64,000 nucleotides of DNA from Mucilaginibacter xinganensis (GTDB taxonomy: Bacteria; Bacteroidota; Bacteroidia; Sphingobacteriales; Sphingobacteriaceae): assembly GCF_002257585.1 (NCBI RefSeq), contig NZ_CP022743.1:3720001-3784000 (forward strand), read 5' to 3'. Positions within the stretch are counted from its first letter, which is position 1, and each line of letters opens with the position of its first letter. The translations under genes were made by a program, and so were the position numbers. Shown piece after piece: positions 36,997 through 45,740 of the stretch. The notes under the pieces are model-generated. The model worked only from the letters and a program-made list of their open reading frames with translations. It had not been told where the DNA came from and did no database searches.

Positions 36997-37533
36997 TCAT
37001 TCGCCTATAATATAGCCAATGGTGAATGCGGAATAGCTGAAGTTTGCGCCAATTACATTGTATGAAGCCGCAATCCTGATGTGGCCGGCTTCTAATCCTA
37101 TCCGCCCTAAAAAACCTAATTTTATTGCGCCATAGCCCGAGGTATAAAATTGATCATTTTCATAATCGTATTCATTAAATATATAATGCCTTGTAAAAAG
37201 GCCGGTACCTATGCCTAAAAACGTGCGGGTGCGTCCTTTTGTAAAATAATAGTCGCTAGTTATGGCCGATGATCCGAAGAACGAAAAAAGCTCATCGTTA
37301 TACTGTGCTTCGTATCCAAGCAACGCGCCTTCAAATCTTAACCCCAGCGCAAAATTTTGCGATAGATAATAATGGGGTTCAGCAACAAATGTCACTCCTG
37401 GTTTTACGCCAAACCCTTGGGAGGGAATAGCATAACCGGCACCCAGATCTGCTTTAAATGTCCCTTCGTTGGTTTGCGCACTGGTATAAAAGGCAAAACA
37501 CAATAGCGTAAAGAGCAGGAATAATACTTTCAT
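36997..37533 (-). CDS. Small outer-membrane beta-barrel protein, hypothetical
   Basis: 178 residues with a signal peptide (MKVLFLLFTLLCFAFYTSAQ). The rest has alternating strands: GTFKADLGAGYAIPSQGFGV, FALGLRFEGALLGYEAQY, SDYYFTKGRTRTFLGIGTG, KLGFLGRIGLEAGHIRIAAS and FSYSAFTIGYIIGE. It resembles OmpW/OmpX-type eight-stranded barrels and may be a transport or structural protein. It is a single gene, 100 bases upstream of the type III PKS start and in the same direction. Confidence 0.8.
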   Translation of the reverse strand: MKVLFLLFTLLCFAFYTSAQTNEGTFKADLGAGYAIPSQGFGVKPGVTFVAEPHYYLSQNFALGLRFEGALLGYEAQYNDELFSFFGSSAITSDYYFTKGRTRTFLGIGTGLFTRHYIFNEYDYENDQFYTSGYGAIKLGFLGRIGLEAGHIRIAASYNVIGANFSYSAFTIGYIIGE

Positions 37534-37553
37534 GAAAGGCTTATAAGTAAGAT

Positions 37554-37620
37554 AAACTTACGAAGTTTAACCGGATAATTGAGCTGTTTTGGGATTTTCC
37601 GGAATAATCTTCGTAAGTTT
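37554..37620. repeat. Long inverted repeat after the GT117 gene
   Basis: Perfect outer arms aaacttacgaag (37554-37565) and cttcgtaagttt (37609-37620) with a smaller inner pair ccgga/tccgg. It lies between the stop of the GT117 gene and the start of the small barrel gene on the same strand. It could end the upstream transcript or act as a regulatory site. Confidence 0.5.
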
Positions 37621-37633
37621 TCTATAAAAGGTA

Positions 37634-40600
37634 TTACCGCATTAATACAGCAAATTTCTTGCCGTAATCCTTAAGTTGGGCCTGCAATTGTTTGCTCAAT
37701 TCCATTTCATTGTTATCACGTGTGGTATCGGCCATACTATTTAACAGCTGAATACCAAGCTGAACGGTACGATGGTCGATATTCGGCTTATTGTCTTTCA
37801 GAAGATTATAATTATAATCCAGCTGATCTGAAATAAAGCCTGCAACGCCTTTTACATATTTTGTAGCCAGCGTTTTATCCCCAAGATTATATGCAGTTTC
37901 CGCAAGGAAGAATTTATGGGTAGCAGTATCAATGTCTGGATTAATATCCGGCATTTGCTCATCAAATTTATGGATGGCATTTAAAGCCAGGTCACGGTGC
38001 CCGTCTTTGATCAGCCCCTGGGCCAGGTCGCTAAAAGTAAATTCCATGGTTAAATAGAATTGGGTTAATGATACGTCGTCCAAATATTTAGCCTTTTTAT
38101 AATTACCGAATTTGAATTTATTCACAACATTATCGTACATCACCAGGCTATTGGTTTTAGTGAACCCTGCCGACGCCGTATCGTTTTTAAATGGGATGAG
38201 GTGATACACAAAGCCTTCTTTGTAAAGGTAAGGTTGCAAGCCAAACATGTTATCGGGTCCCATAGTTGTGGTAAAACATATTGGCCTGTCCCAATTGTTG
38301 TGTGCCATTATATCAATCATGGCCAGGTTATCTTTTGTAACGTAGTTGCCCGCAAATTTCCATTCCATAGCGCCGGCAAGTTTATCCTTTTGCTGCGGGG
38401 TAACCACCCCTTTTTTTACCACCTCATCCGGATTAATGGTGAGCTTAAAGTTTTTGGTTGGCAAATAGTTTAACACATCGCCGCTTTGGTAACTTATTTT
38501 GGTGCGACTATCATCAGATGTTATAAAATCGAATACATCCTTCACCTCTACAGATCCGGGTATTTTGGCATCGTTAAAGTAGATGACATCGCGGGTTCCT
38601 GCTTTATACTTGTCAAAGTTAAGCGTGATGGGCAGCGGCGCAGATTGGTTCATTTTTTTCTGCATCTGGTGAATGTACCAGTCGCCGCTAAACAAACTCA
38701 AACATACAATGCGCACATCCGGCCTGATGCCTTCAACTTCCTGGTCGTACCATAGCGAGTAAGTATCATTATCGCCATAAGTAAACAGGATAGCATTTTT
38801 GGGACATGAGATTAAAAAGTTATATGCCATGTCATGCGCGATCATTTTTGTCGACCTGTCATGCCCCTTCCACTCTTTAAAAGCCAGCAAAACAGGTACA
38901 GCGAGCATACATATGGCAAAGGAGCCGATTGCAGCAAACTTTGCATTCAGCTTTAAACGGGCAATTTCGGCCAGGGCAATTACCCCCAACCCTATCCAGA
39001 TCGCAAAGGCATAAAATGAACCCACGTAAGAATAATCCCGTTCCCGGGGTTGCAGCGAATTTTGATTGACATATAATACTATTGCTATTCCCGTAAAAAA
39101 GAAAAGTAAGGCAATGACCAGGGCATCTCGTTTTTTACGTTTAAAATGATAGGCTGCACCCAACAAACCCAATACAAATGGCAGCGCATACAAAGGTGCA
39201 TAGTTTGTTCCCTGCTTTATTGATTTGGGGAGATGTTTGCTACCATCAAAAATACCGCTTGTCCAGTTACCGTTTAAATCTTCGGTGCTTTGCTGCCCTC
39301 CCATTTCATTGTAACGACCAACAAAATTCCACAAAAAGTACCGGAAATACATCTGGTACATCTGCCAGCTGAACATCCATTTCATATTGTCTGCAAACGT
39401 GGGCGATTGCCCATCGGCCAGTTGCAGCCATTGCTTATAGAATTGTACATTTTGTGCATAATACGGGTCTGACTCCGTACTCCACATACGCGGCAAAAAG
39501 GTATTATGATCATACACATAATCTGATTTTCGGCCGGCACTTTCATACCTGGTTTTGCCCTTTTGATAAATGACGCCGCCATCCTTCTGATCAATAATCT
39601 TAGCATCAAAATAAGGCCCTGTCAACAAAGGGGTTTCTCCGTATTGAATGCGGTTCAGGTAGCTGTACAGGGTAAAGGCATTGTCAGGATGGGAATTATT
39701 CAGATCGGTATTGGCGGTAGCTCTTATGGGTATATAAACAAATGAACTATAGCCGAAATAAATGAAGGCCAGGCATAAAAGCACCATGTTTAGCATTGGC
39801 TTTTTACTGCGAATGCTGTACCAGATCCCCGCTGCAATAGCACCAGCTAATAACAAACAAAATACGGCCGCGCCGCTACCAAAGCCGAGGCCAAGAGTAT
39901 TTACAAAAAAGAGGTCGGCCCAGGCTGCAAAATAAATAGTGTATCCCCTTATACCGAACTGGACCAGGCCAAGTATAACAATACTTATTAAAAAAGCCAT
40001 TAGTCCGCTTTTAAGGGTGATGTTGTTATACCTGCGGAAATAATACACCATGGCAACAGCTGGGATAGTTAACAAGTTAAGTAAGTGGATACCAATAGAA
40101 AGGCCCACAATGTAAGCAATCAGCACAATCCATTTATCGGCACCAGCTTCATCTGCATGCGCATCCCACTTTAATATCGCCCAAAAAACAACTGCGGTGC
40201 ACAATGATGATAAAGCAAATACGATGGTTTCAACAGCGGAGAACCAAAATGTATCGGTGTAAGTAAAGGCCAGCGCCCCAACCAACCCCGCCCCCATAAT
40301 GAGGTATAGCTGCTGACCTTCGGCCGACCCGTCTTTGCTGTTAAGCAGCTTTTTGGCCAGTGCAGTTATCGTCCAAAACAAAAACATAATAGTTGCGCCG
40401 CTTGCGAGCGCCGACATTAAATTGGTGAAATACGGAACTTTGGCATTGTTGCCGAACGACAGTAAGGAGAACGCTTTACCCAGCATGGCAAATAAAGGAT
40501 ACCCCGGCTGGTGCGAAACCTGTAAGCGATAGGCGCATGATATAAATTCGCCGCAATCCCAAAAGCTAACGGATGGCTCTAACGTAAGGACATAAGTGGT

Positions 40601-40684
40601 TGAAGCAATTGCAAAGCACAGCCAACCTAGCATGTTGTTTATATTTTTATACTGCACAAGGGATGATGTGTAAAGTTTTGTCAT
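37634..40684 (-). CDS. DUF2723/GT117 family membrane glycosyltransferase
   Basis: 1016 residues. The first 600 or so hold about a dozen membrane segments. WDCGEFISCAYRLQVSHQPG near residue 43 is the family hallmark, an acidic catalytic loop followed by a Gly-Tyr-Pro turn, as in GT-C enzymes. DRSTKMIAHDMAYNFLISCP begins a large soluble C-terminal part, which includes a late helical-repeat stretch (about 880-1010). NCBI calls such Bacteroidota proteins glycosyltransferase family 117. It probably transfers sugar to secreted proteins or other envelope acceptors; the acceptor is unknown. It is a single gene. Confidence 0.9.
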   Translation of the reverse strand: MTKLYTSSLVQYKNINNMLGWLCFAIASTTYVLTLEPSVSFWDCGEFISCAYRLQVSHQPGYPLFAMLGKAFSLLSFGNNAKVPYFTNLMSALASGATIMFLFWTITALAKKLLNSKDGSAEGQQLYLIMGAGLVGALAFTYTDTFWFSAVETIVFALSSLCTAVVFWAILKWDAHADEAGADKWIVLIAYIVGLSIGIHLLNLLTIPAVAMVYYFRRYNNITLKSGLMAFLISIVILGLVQFGIRGYTIYFAAWADLFFVNTLGLGFGSGAAVFCLLLAGAIAAGIWYSIRSKKPMLNMVLLCLAFIYFGYSSFVYIPIRATANTDLNNSHPDNAFTLYSYLNRIQYGETPLLTGPYFDAKIIDQKDGGVIYQKGKTRYESAGRKSDYVYDHNTFLPRMWSTESDPYYAQNVQFYKQWLQLADGQSPTFADNMKWMFSWQMYQMYFRYFLWNFVGRYNEMGGQQSTEDLNGNWTSGIFDGSKHLPKSIKQGTNYAPLYALPFVLGLLGAAYHFKRKKRDALVIALLFFFTGIAIVLYVNQNSLQPRERDYSYVGSFYAFAIWIGLGVIALAEIARLKLNAKFAAIGSFAICMLAVPVLLAFKEWKGHDRSTKMIAHDMAYNFLISCPKNAILFTYGDNDTYSLWYDQEVEGIRPDVRIVCLSLFSGDWYIHQMQKKMNQSAPLPITLNFDKYKAGTRDVIYFNDAKIPGSVEVKDVFDFITSDDSRTKISYQSGDVLNYLPTKNFKLTINPDEVVKKGVVTPQQKDKLAGAMEWKFAGNYVTKDNLAMIDIMAHNNWDRPICFTTTMGPDNMFGLQPYLYKEGFVYHLIPFKNDTASAGFTKTNSLVMYDNVVNKFKFGNYKKAKYLDDVSLTQFYLTMEFTFSDLAQGLIKDGHRDLALNAIHKFDEQMPDINPDIDTATHKFFLAETAYNLGDKTLATKYVKGVAGFISDQLDYNYNLLKDNKPNIDHRTVQLGIQLLNSMADTTRDNNEMELSKQLQAQLKDYGKKFAVLMR

Positions 40685-40944
40685 TAGGTTTTGTTTAGTA
40701 TTTGTTTTAAAGACCGGAGTAATGTAAATGCCCGATCACAACACCAATTTCCGTGTAATTTTTCATTCTGCGCTAAAATTTAACACCTGTTAACATACTT
40801 TAACAAAAGCTGTAAATGATTTAACATTTAGCCAATATGTTTTAATATTTAAGCTGACACACTGGAATTCAAACGATTAGTATTTATTTCATGAAAAAAT
40901 ATTAAATTTACTTTGTCATATTTCACCAATTATCAATCTGCCTT

Positions 40945-41634
40945 ATGAAAAAGTTAATTATCACAATGGTAAGCCTGGTTACGGTACTAACTATTGGCTA
41001 TGCCCAAACCTGCGATCAGTTTATCAATTCCGGTAACGGTAAGAAATTTGTTTATGCCAACTTAGATGCTAAAGGTAATAACCAGGGCTCTGTCAGCTAT
41101 TCCTCAGTAAAAAAAGACGCGTCAACCCTTACTTATCACAACGAGGTGGCTGATAAAAACGGGAAGACAATAGGCACCGGCGATTTTGACATGACCTGCA
41201 GCGGCACGGCCATCAAAATAGATATGAAGTCATTTATCCCGGCATCCTCATCAAAACAATTCAGTAATATGCAGTTTGAAGGCGACGGTAAATACCTGAC
41301 CTATCCGCTTAATTTGAAGGTTGGCGATAAGTTGGAAGACGGATCGGCAGTAATTTCGGTAATGAACAATGGAAGTAAATTTTCCGAAATGCAAATCAAT
41401 ATGACCAAAAGAACGGTTGAAAACAGCGAAACGGTAAAAACCGATGCGGGCACCTTTGATTGTTTTAAGATAACCTACGATTCGTATTTTAAAGCTAAAA
41501 TTATGGGGATAGGTATCCCAATCAATATGAAAGTAATAGAATGGTTTGCGCCAAAGCTGGGGCGCTTTGTAAAATCAGAAACGTACAGAAAAGAGAAACT
41601 TGCAGGCAGTATGGTGCTTCAATCAGTAAACTGA
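40945..41634 (+). CDS. Hypothetical secreted protein
   Basis: 229 residues with a signal peptide (MKKLIITMVSLVTVLTIGYA, cut before QTCDQF). It is all-beta in appearance: NQGSVSYSSVKKDASTLTYH, GTAIKIDMKSFIPASS, LTYPLNLKVGDKLEDGSA and DCFKITYDSYFKAKIM. TFDCFKITY followed by EWFAPKLGRFVKSE resembles the DUF3108-type calycin-like fold, where a bound lipid is plausible, but this is only a resemblance. It is followed tail-to-tail by a 65-residue gene that overlaps its stop by 16 bases. Confidence 0.78.
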   Translation: MKKLIITMVSLVTVLTIGYAQTCDQFINSGNGKKFVYANLDAKGNNQGSVSYSSVKKDASTLTYHNEVADKNGKTIGTGDFDMTCSGTAIKIDMKSFIPASSSKQFSNMQFEGDGKYLTYPLNLKVGDKLEDGSAVISVMNNGSKFSEMQINMTKRTVENSETVKTDAGTFDCFKITYDSYFKAKIMGIGIPINMKVIEWFAPKLGRFVKSETYRKEKLAGSMVLQSVN

Positions 41635-41813
41635 TTTCCCGATGGCTCACTGGCTATAAGTTCTTCTATTTTATTATCAATTAGCACAATGGACTGCTGA
41701 AGCGTATAAACGTAAGGGTTTGTTTGATGATCAGTGCCGGTGGTAGCTGTTAAATACTTAAGGACTTCGGTAATTCGCTCTTTTGATCGCTGGAATTTGT
41801 TTAAATCGGCCAT
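41619..41813 (-). CDS. Small hypothetical protein, helical
   Basis: 64 residues from the ATG at 41813 (MADLNKFQRSKERITEVLKY); an earlier in-frame start adds two residues. The sequence is amphipathic helix throughout, with TLQQSIVLIDNKIEELIASE near the end. Its stop overlaps the convergent 229-residue gene by 16 bases. The function is unknown. Its codon choice resembles that of its neighbours, which supports it being real. Confidence 0.6.
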   Translation of the reverse strand: MADLNKFQRSKERITEVLKYLTATTGTDHQTNPYVYTLQQSIVLIDNKIEELIASEPSGNQFTD

Positions 41814-41944
41814 AATCATTATTTAATTAACACTATTACGCGCAACGTGCCGCAACAGTTGTAAAAGGTTATCAACAACCATCGGTTTATCAACAATATT
41901 ACCTGAATGTTACATTATTATACTCAATTGATTAAAAAACAAAA

Positions 41945-41965
41945 AGGCCGGTAAAATACCGGCCT
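41945..41965 (-). terminator. Intrinsic terminator after the NTF2-like gene
   Basis: Perfect 9-bp arms aggccggta (41945-41953) and taccggcct (41957-41965). On the minus strand a T run (cctttttgttttttaa) follows. It lies 27 bases past the stop of the 42.4-kb gene. Confidence 0.82.
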
Positions 41966-41992
41966 CTTAATTTTAGCTGAATCCTGGTTTAA

Positions 41993-42865
41993 TTACTCAT
42001 TTTCTATGGCTGAAAACGCTTCCAGCAAAACATTCCATTTGTGATTTTTATCAAGTTCCCAAACACGAACGTAATTGAAGTTACTTAATATATTCCCTTT
42101 TTTTATACGGGCTTTTCCATAGGTGTAAGCAAGATCGTTGCTGGTTGAGCGACCTGCGTTTACCGTTTCGGCACTAATAGAAATACCTTCGTTGCTAAGA
42201 AATTTCATTACCTGTTCGCGGCCTGTTAGAGGATCGAAACCAGGGAAATAAAAATGACCTTCAAGGCTCAAAAATTCTTTATAAGTTGCCAGTGCAGAAA
42301 TGGTCAATGAATGGTTAAACAATTCGTCAGTGGCAAGAATGATTTTCTTTCCGTTGAAAGGATCTTTACTTGGCGCTACTTTTTTATCTGCACCCGGACT
42401 CCTGAAATCAGTCAAAGCTTCTTTTTCAGGCTCTGGATGTTGTATGCCAAGGTCAATTAATAATCTCAATTTACCTTCAGCGTCCCTGCGCCAAATAGAA
42501 ACATAGTCGCCATATACCTTATCATCGTCGGTTTTGCCGTTTTGATAAATATATGGGCCTGCAGAAAACCCAAGATCGCCATTGCCGGAGATTCGGGCAA
42601 AATCAGGCTTCCAGCTCAATGAACCAGACTGCTTGTCAATATTGTTGTAAAATTCAGTTATGTTAACAGCATCCGGTTTAAAAACGATCCCTTCAGGGTC
42701 GGCAACAGTTAAAAATGCATTTTTTATTCCTTTGCGCTCAACCAGTTTGTTGAAGTTTTTTTCAGCTTCAATAACTTTATTTACATCAACTGGTTCAGTA
42801 CTTTGTGCAATTGATACGCTATTTACGCCAATTAATATAACAGCGGCTAATAATATTTTCTTCAT
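41993..42865 (-). CDS. Secreted protein with two NTF2-like (DUF4440-type) domains
   Basis: 290 residues with a signal peptide (MKKILLAAVILIGVNSVSIA). Two similar halves each read as an NTF2 fold: first VIEAEKNFNKLVERKGIKNA through DYVSIWRRDAEGKLRLLIDL, and then SLEGHFYFPGFDPLTGREQV through NYVRVWELDKNHKWNVLLEA. Both end in an Arg-Val-Trp or Ile-Trp strand with nearby Asp. The tandem build is common in secreted Bacteroidota proteins with DUF4440 names; no catalytic residues are evident. It is a single gene with its own terminator. Confidence 0.83.
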   Translation of the reverse strand: MKKILLAAVILIGVNSVSIAQSTEPVDVNKVIEAEKNFNKLVERKGIKNAFLTVADPEGIVFKPDAVNITEFYNNIDKQSGSLSWKPDFARISGNGDLGFSAGPYIYQNGKTDDDKVYGDYVSIWRRDAEGKLRLLIDLGIQHPEPEKEALTDFRSPGADKKVAPSKDPFNGKKIILATDELFNHSLTISALATYKEFLSLEGHFYFPGFDPLTGREQVMKFLSNEGISISAETVNAGRSTSNDLAYTYGKARIKKGNILSNFNYVRVWELDKNHKWNVLLEAFSAIENE

Positions 42866-42972
42866 TGTTTTTTATAGATATACAGGGTAAAATTATAATT
42901 ATTTGTAAGCGATTCACAAAATGATATTAAATTTTGAGGCCGCGCAACCAAGCTGTAACGTAATTTATCGAA

Positions 42973-44436
42973 TTAAATTTTACTCCAGTTGGTACCTTCT
43001 TTGCTATCATTTAACTGAAAGCCTATCTGCTGTAAGCCATTCCTTATCTTATCTGATGTTGCGTAATCATGGTTTGCTTTGGCTTCGTTCCGTAAGGTAA
43101 CAACCAGGTTTAGTACTTTCGGCAGGTCGTCATTTGCTGCCTGTTCGCTTTTAAGGCCCAATATATCAAGCACAAAAGTATTCATCAAATTTTTTAACAT
43201 TTGCAGGTTAGCTGCGTCAATTTTCAGTTTACCGTCATGTACAGAGTTAATGATCCGGCTGGCTTCAAAAAGCTCGGCAATTAATACCGGGCTATTAAAA
43301 TCATCGTTCATAGCAGCATAGCAACGCTCAAGCAATGGCTGTATTTCAACTTCGGTAATGGCAGAAACTTTTAATCCGTCAACCAGGCTAAAAGCATTCA
43401 TTAAGCGCTTAAATCCCTTTTCAGAAGCTTCCATAGCATCGTTTCCAAAATCGAGCGTGCTGCGATAATTAGCCTGTAACATAAAAAACCGCACCGTCAT
43501 AGGGCTGTAACCTTTTTTTAAGATTGAATTTTCGCCCGAAAAAAGTTCATGAGGTAAAAAGCTGTTGCCTAAAGATTTTGACATCTTTTGGCCATTTACC
43601 GTGAGCATATTGGTGTGCAGCCAATAATTTGCAGGGTTTTTACCACAAGCTGCTACGTTTTGCGCAATCTCGTTGGTGTGGTGTGTTGGCGCCAGGTCAA
43701 TACCGCCGCCATGAATGTCAAATTGCTCGCCCAGGTATTTATTGCTCATTGCAGAGCACTCCAGGTGCCAGCCCGGAAAGCCAACACCCCATGGCGAAGG
43801 CCATTTCATCAGGTGTTCAGGTTTTGCTTTTATCCACAGGGCAAAATCAAGCTTACCGTGCTTTTCTTCCTGTCCGCCAAGTGTGCGGGTATTATTTAAC
43901 AAATCTTCCAGGTTACGGCCATTCAAAATGCCATAATCCTGGGTTTTATTATATTTTTCAACGTCAAAATATATTGAACCGTTAACTTCATAGGCGTAGC
44001 CCTTATCCATAATGGCCTTTACCATCTCTATTTGCTCAATAATATGGCCGGTTGCAGTGGGCTCTATACTGGGCGGAAGAATGTTAAACACGTTCATTAC
44101 GTCGTGAAAACCTACTGTGTACTTTTGTACAATTTCCATGGGCTCCAAATGGGCAAGTTTTGCTTTTTTCGAGATCTTATCTTCGCCCTGATCGCCGCCA
44201 TCGCCTTCCAAATGCCCAGCGTCGGTAACATTGCGCACATAACGCACTTTATAACCCAGGTGAGTAAGGTAACGAAATATCAGGTCGAAAGAGATATAGG
44301 TACGGCAATTGCCCAGGTGTACATCGCTATAAACGGTAGGCCCGCAAACATACATGCCTACATGGGGCGCGTGCAGCGGTTCGAATTTTTCTTTTTTGCG
44401 TGTTAAGGTGTTGTAAACAAACAAATTTTGTTCCAT
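42973..44436 (-). CDS. cysS: Cysteinyl-tRNA synthetase
   Basis: 487 residues. Charges tRNA-Cys with cysteine. The HIGH-type motif is VYSDVHLGNCRTY and the KMSKS motif is NGQKMSKSLGN. The zinc-site residues are Cys31 (in MYVCGPTVYSD), Cys around position 230 (in GWHLECSAMS) and two following His/Glu (DIHGGGIDLAPTHHTNEIAQ). It is about 20 residues longer than the E. coli enzyme, with a helical C-terminus (NHDYATSDKIRNGLQQIGFQ). It is a single gene; the upstream gap holds short ttagagatt-type direct repeats. Confidence 0.96.
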   Translation of the reverse strand: MEQNLFVYNTLTRKKEKFEPLHAPHVGMYVCGPTVYSDVHLGNCRTYISFDLIFRYLTHLGYKVRYVRNVTDAGHLEGDGGDQGEDKISKKAKLAHLEPMEIVQKYTVGFHDVMNVFNILPPSIEPTATGHIIEQIEMVKAIMDKGYAYEVNGSIYFDVEKYNKTQDYGILNGRNLEDLLNNTRTLGGQEEKHGKLDFALWIKAKPEHLMKWPSPWGVGFPGWHLECSAMSNKYLGEQFDIHGGGIDLAPTHHTNEIAQNVAACGKNPANYWLHTNMLTVNGQKMSKSLGNSFLPHELFSGENSILKKGYSPMTVRFFMLQANYRSTLDFGNDAMEASEKGFKRLMNAFSLVDGLKVSAITEVEIQPLLERCYAAMNDDFNSPVLIAELFEASRIINSVHDGKLKIDAANLQMLKNLMNTFVLDILGLKSEQAANDDLPKVLNLVVTLRNEAKANHDYATSDKIRNGLQQIGFQLNDSKEGTNWSKI

Positions 44437-44595
44437 GAGCGCAAATATAGTGATTGGAGATTAGTGAATAGCGGTTAGTTGAAAAATGGAAGCCAGTTAG
44501 TTGGAGGTAATTGTTAGAGATTAGAGATTGCCAGCCGGTGAAACATCTACTTCCTGATCCTTAATGTTTAACCTTAAGCCTCCAATCTCTAAAAC

Positions 44596-45552
44596 TTATT
44601 TCTTCAAGCCAATTTCCCTCAGTCGTTCATCTAAATAGGCTCCGGCCGTAATATCTTCATATTGTTTGGGGTGGGTTGCATCTATGCATTGTGGAAGGCA
44701 GGCCAAGCTCATATCCGCTTTGGGATGCAGGAAGAAAGGTACCGAATAACGCGAATTTTTCATCAGCTCGCGCGGCGGGTTTACTACGCGGTGCGTAGTT
44801 GATTTAAGTTGATTGTTAGTTAACCGTTGCAGCATATCGCCAACGTTAACAACCAAATCTTCGCCATGAGCCTTTACCGGAAACCAGTCATTATCACGGG
44901 TAAGCACCTCCAGCCCATCAGCGCTGGCACCAATTAACAGGGTGATCAGGTTAATATCCTCGTGTGCACCGGCACGTACCGCATCATCAGGCAAAGCATC
45001 AGGGTTGGTAATAGGGAAATAATGCAGCGTACGTAGTATGGAATTCCCGTTATGCACTTTACCATCGAAGTAACTTTCCGGCAGGTTTAAATATACGGCT
45101 ATTGCCTGTAATAAATGCTGACCGATCCATTCCAGCTTTTTATAGACCTGCAAAGTGGTTTCATTAAATGACGGCAACTCTCCAACAGTTAAATTATCAG
45201 GGTATTCTGCCTTAAGGCTTTCATCATCGGTTACTGTTTGTCCAATCTGCCAAAACTCCTTTAAATCAGGTGCCGTGAAGCCTTTAGCGGTTTCCTTTTG
45301 TTTACCGGTATAGCCGCGCTGGCCTGCAAGGCCCGGGATCTCGTACTTTAACTTTACCTCGTCAGGTAATGCAAAAAGTGCCGTTATATCTTCATATAAT
45401 TTATCTATCAGCTGTTTATCCAAACCATGGTTAGTGATAGTTACAAAGCCTGTTTCGTTAAATGCCTTACCTATTTCGTCCGAAAATTGTTTTCGTTCCC
45501 CACTGGTTCCTTCCGTATATAAATTCAGATCAAGTCTCGGAATGTTTATCAT
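44596..45552 (-). CDS. 2-oxoglutarate/Fe(II)-dependent oxygenase (isopenicillin N synthase family)
   Basis: 318 residues. The N-terminal half (DIOX_N type) shows FNETGFVTITNHGLDKQLID. The jelly-roll carries the iron ligands His197 and Asp199 in AGAHEDINLITLL and His254 in STTHRVVNPP, and the 2-oxoglutarate-binding Arg268/Ser270 in NSRYSVPFFLHP. The family hydroxylates, desaturates or cyclises diverse metabolites. The substrate is not predictable, and no biosynthetic partner lies nearby. The gene starts 190 bases away from the divergent glutamine-rich protein gene. Confidence 0.93.
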   Translation of the reverse strand: MINIPRLDLNLYTEGTSGERKQFSDEIGKAFNETGFVTITNHGLDKQLIDKLYEDITALFALPDEVKLKYEIPGLAGQRGYTGKQKETAKGFTAPDLKEFWQIGQTVTDDESLKAEYPDNLTVGELPSFNETTLQVYKKLEWIGQHLLQAIAVYLNLPESYFDGKVHNGNSILRTLHYFPITNPDALPDDAVRAGAHEDINLITLLIGASADGLEVLTRDNDWFPVKAHGEDLVVNVGDMLQRLTNNQLKSTTHRVVNPPRELMKNSRYSVPFFLHPKADMSLACLPQCIDATHPKQYEDITAGAYLDERLREIGLKK

Positions 45553-45740
45553 ATTTTTTGGGTCTATTTATTTTGTAAAACTATTTAAATTAAAAATAGT
45601 TGTAAAAAAAATATACAAATAGGACTTCCATAAAACAATATTGCGGACTTTACCTTTTATGATTTTTAAAGTCATACCAATAAAATATTTAAAAAAGGCG
45701 AATCAATTTAGGTGAAGACACCCGGTAAATATGAATAACT

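Noticed and set aside
38201..39745. Several plus-strand frames opposite the GT117 gene
   Set aside because: They are short mirror frames inside a long, well-supported gene.
44437..44595. Short direct and inverted ttagagatt-type repeats before cysS
   Set aside because: The arms are short and far apart (about 52-base loop), and there is no T run or conserved structure to support a function.
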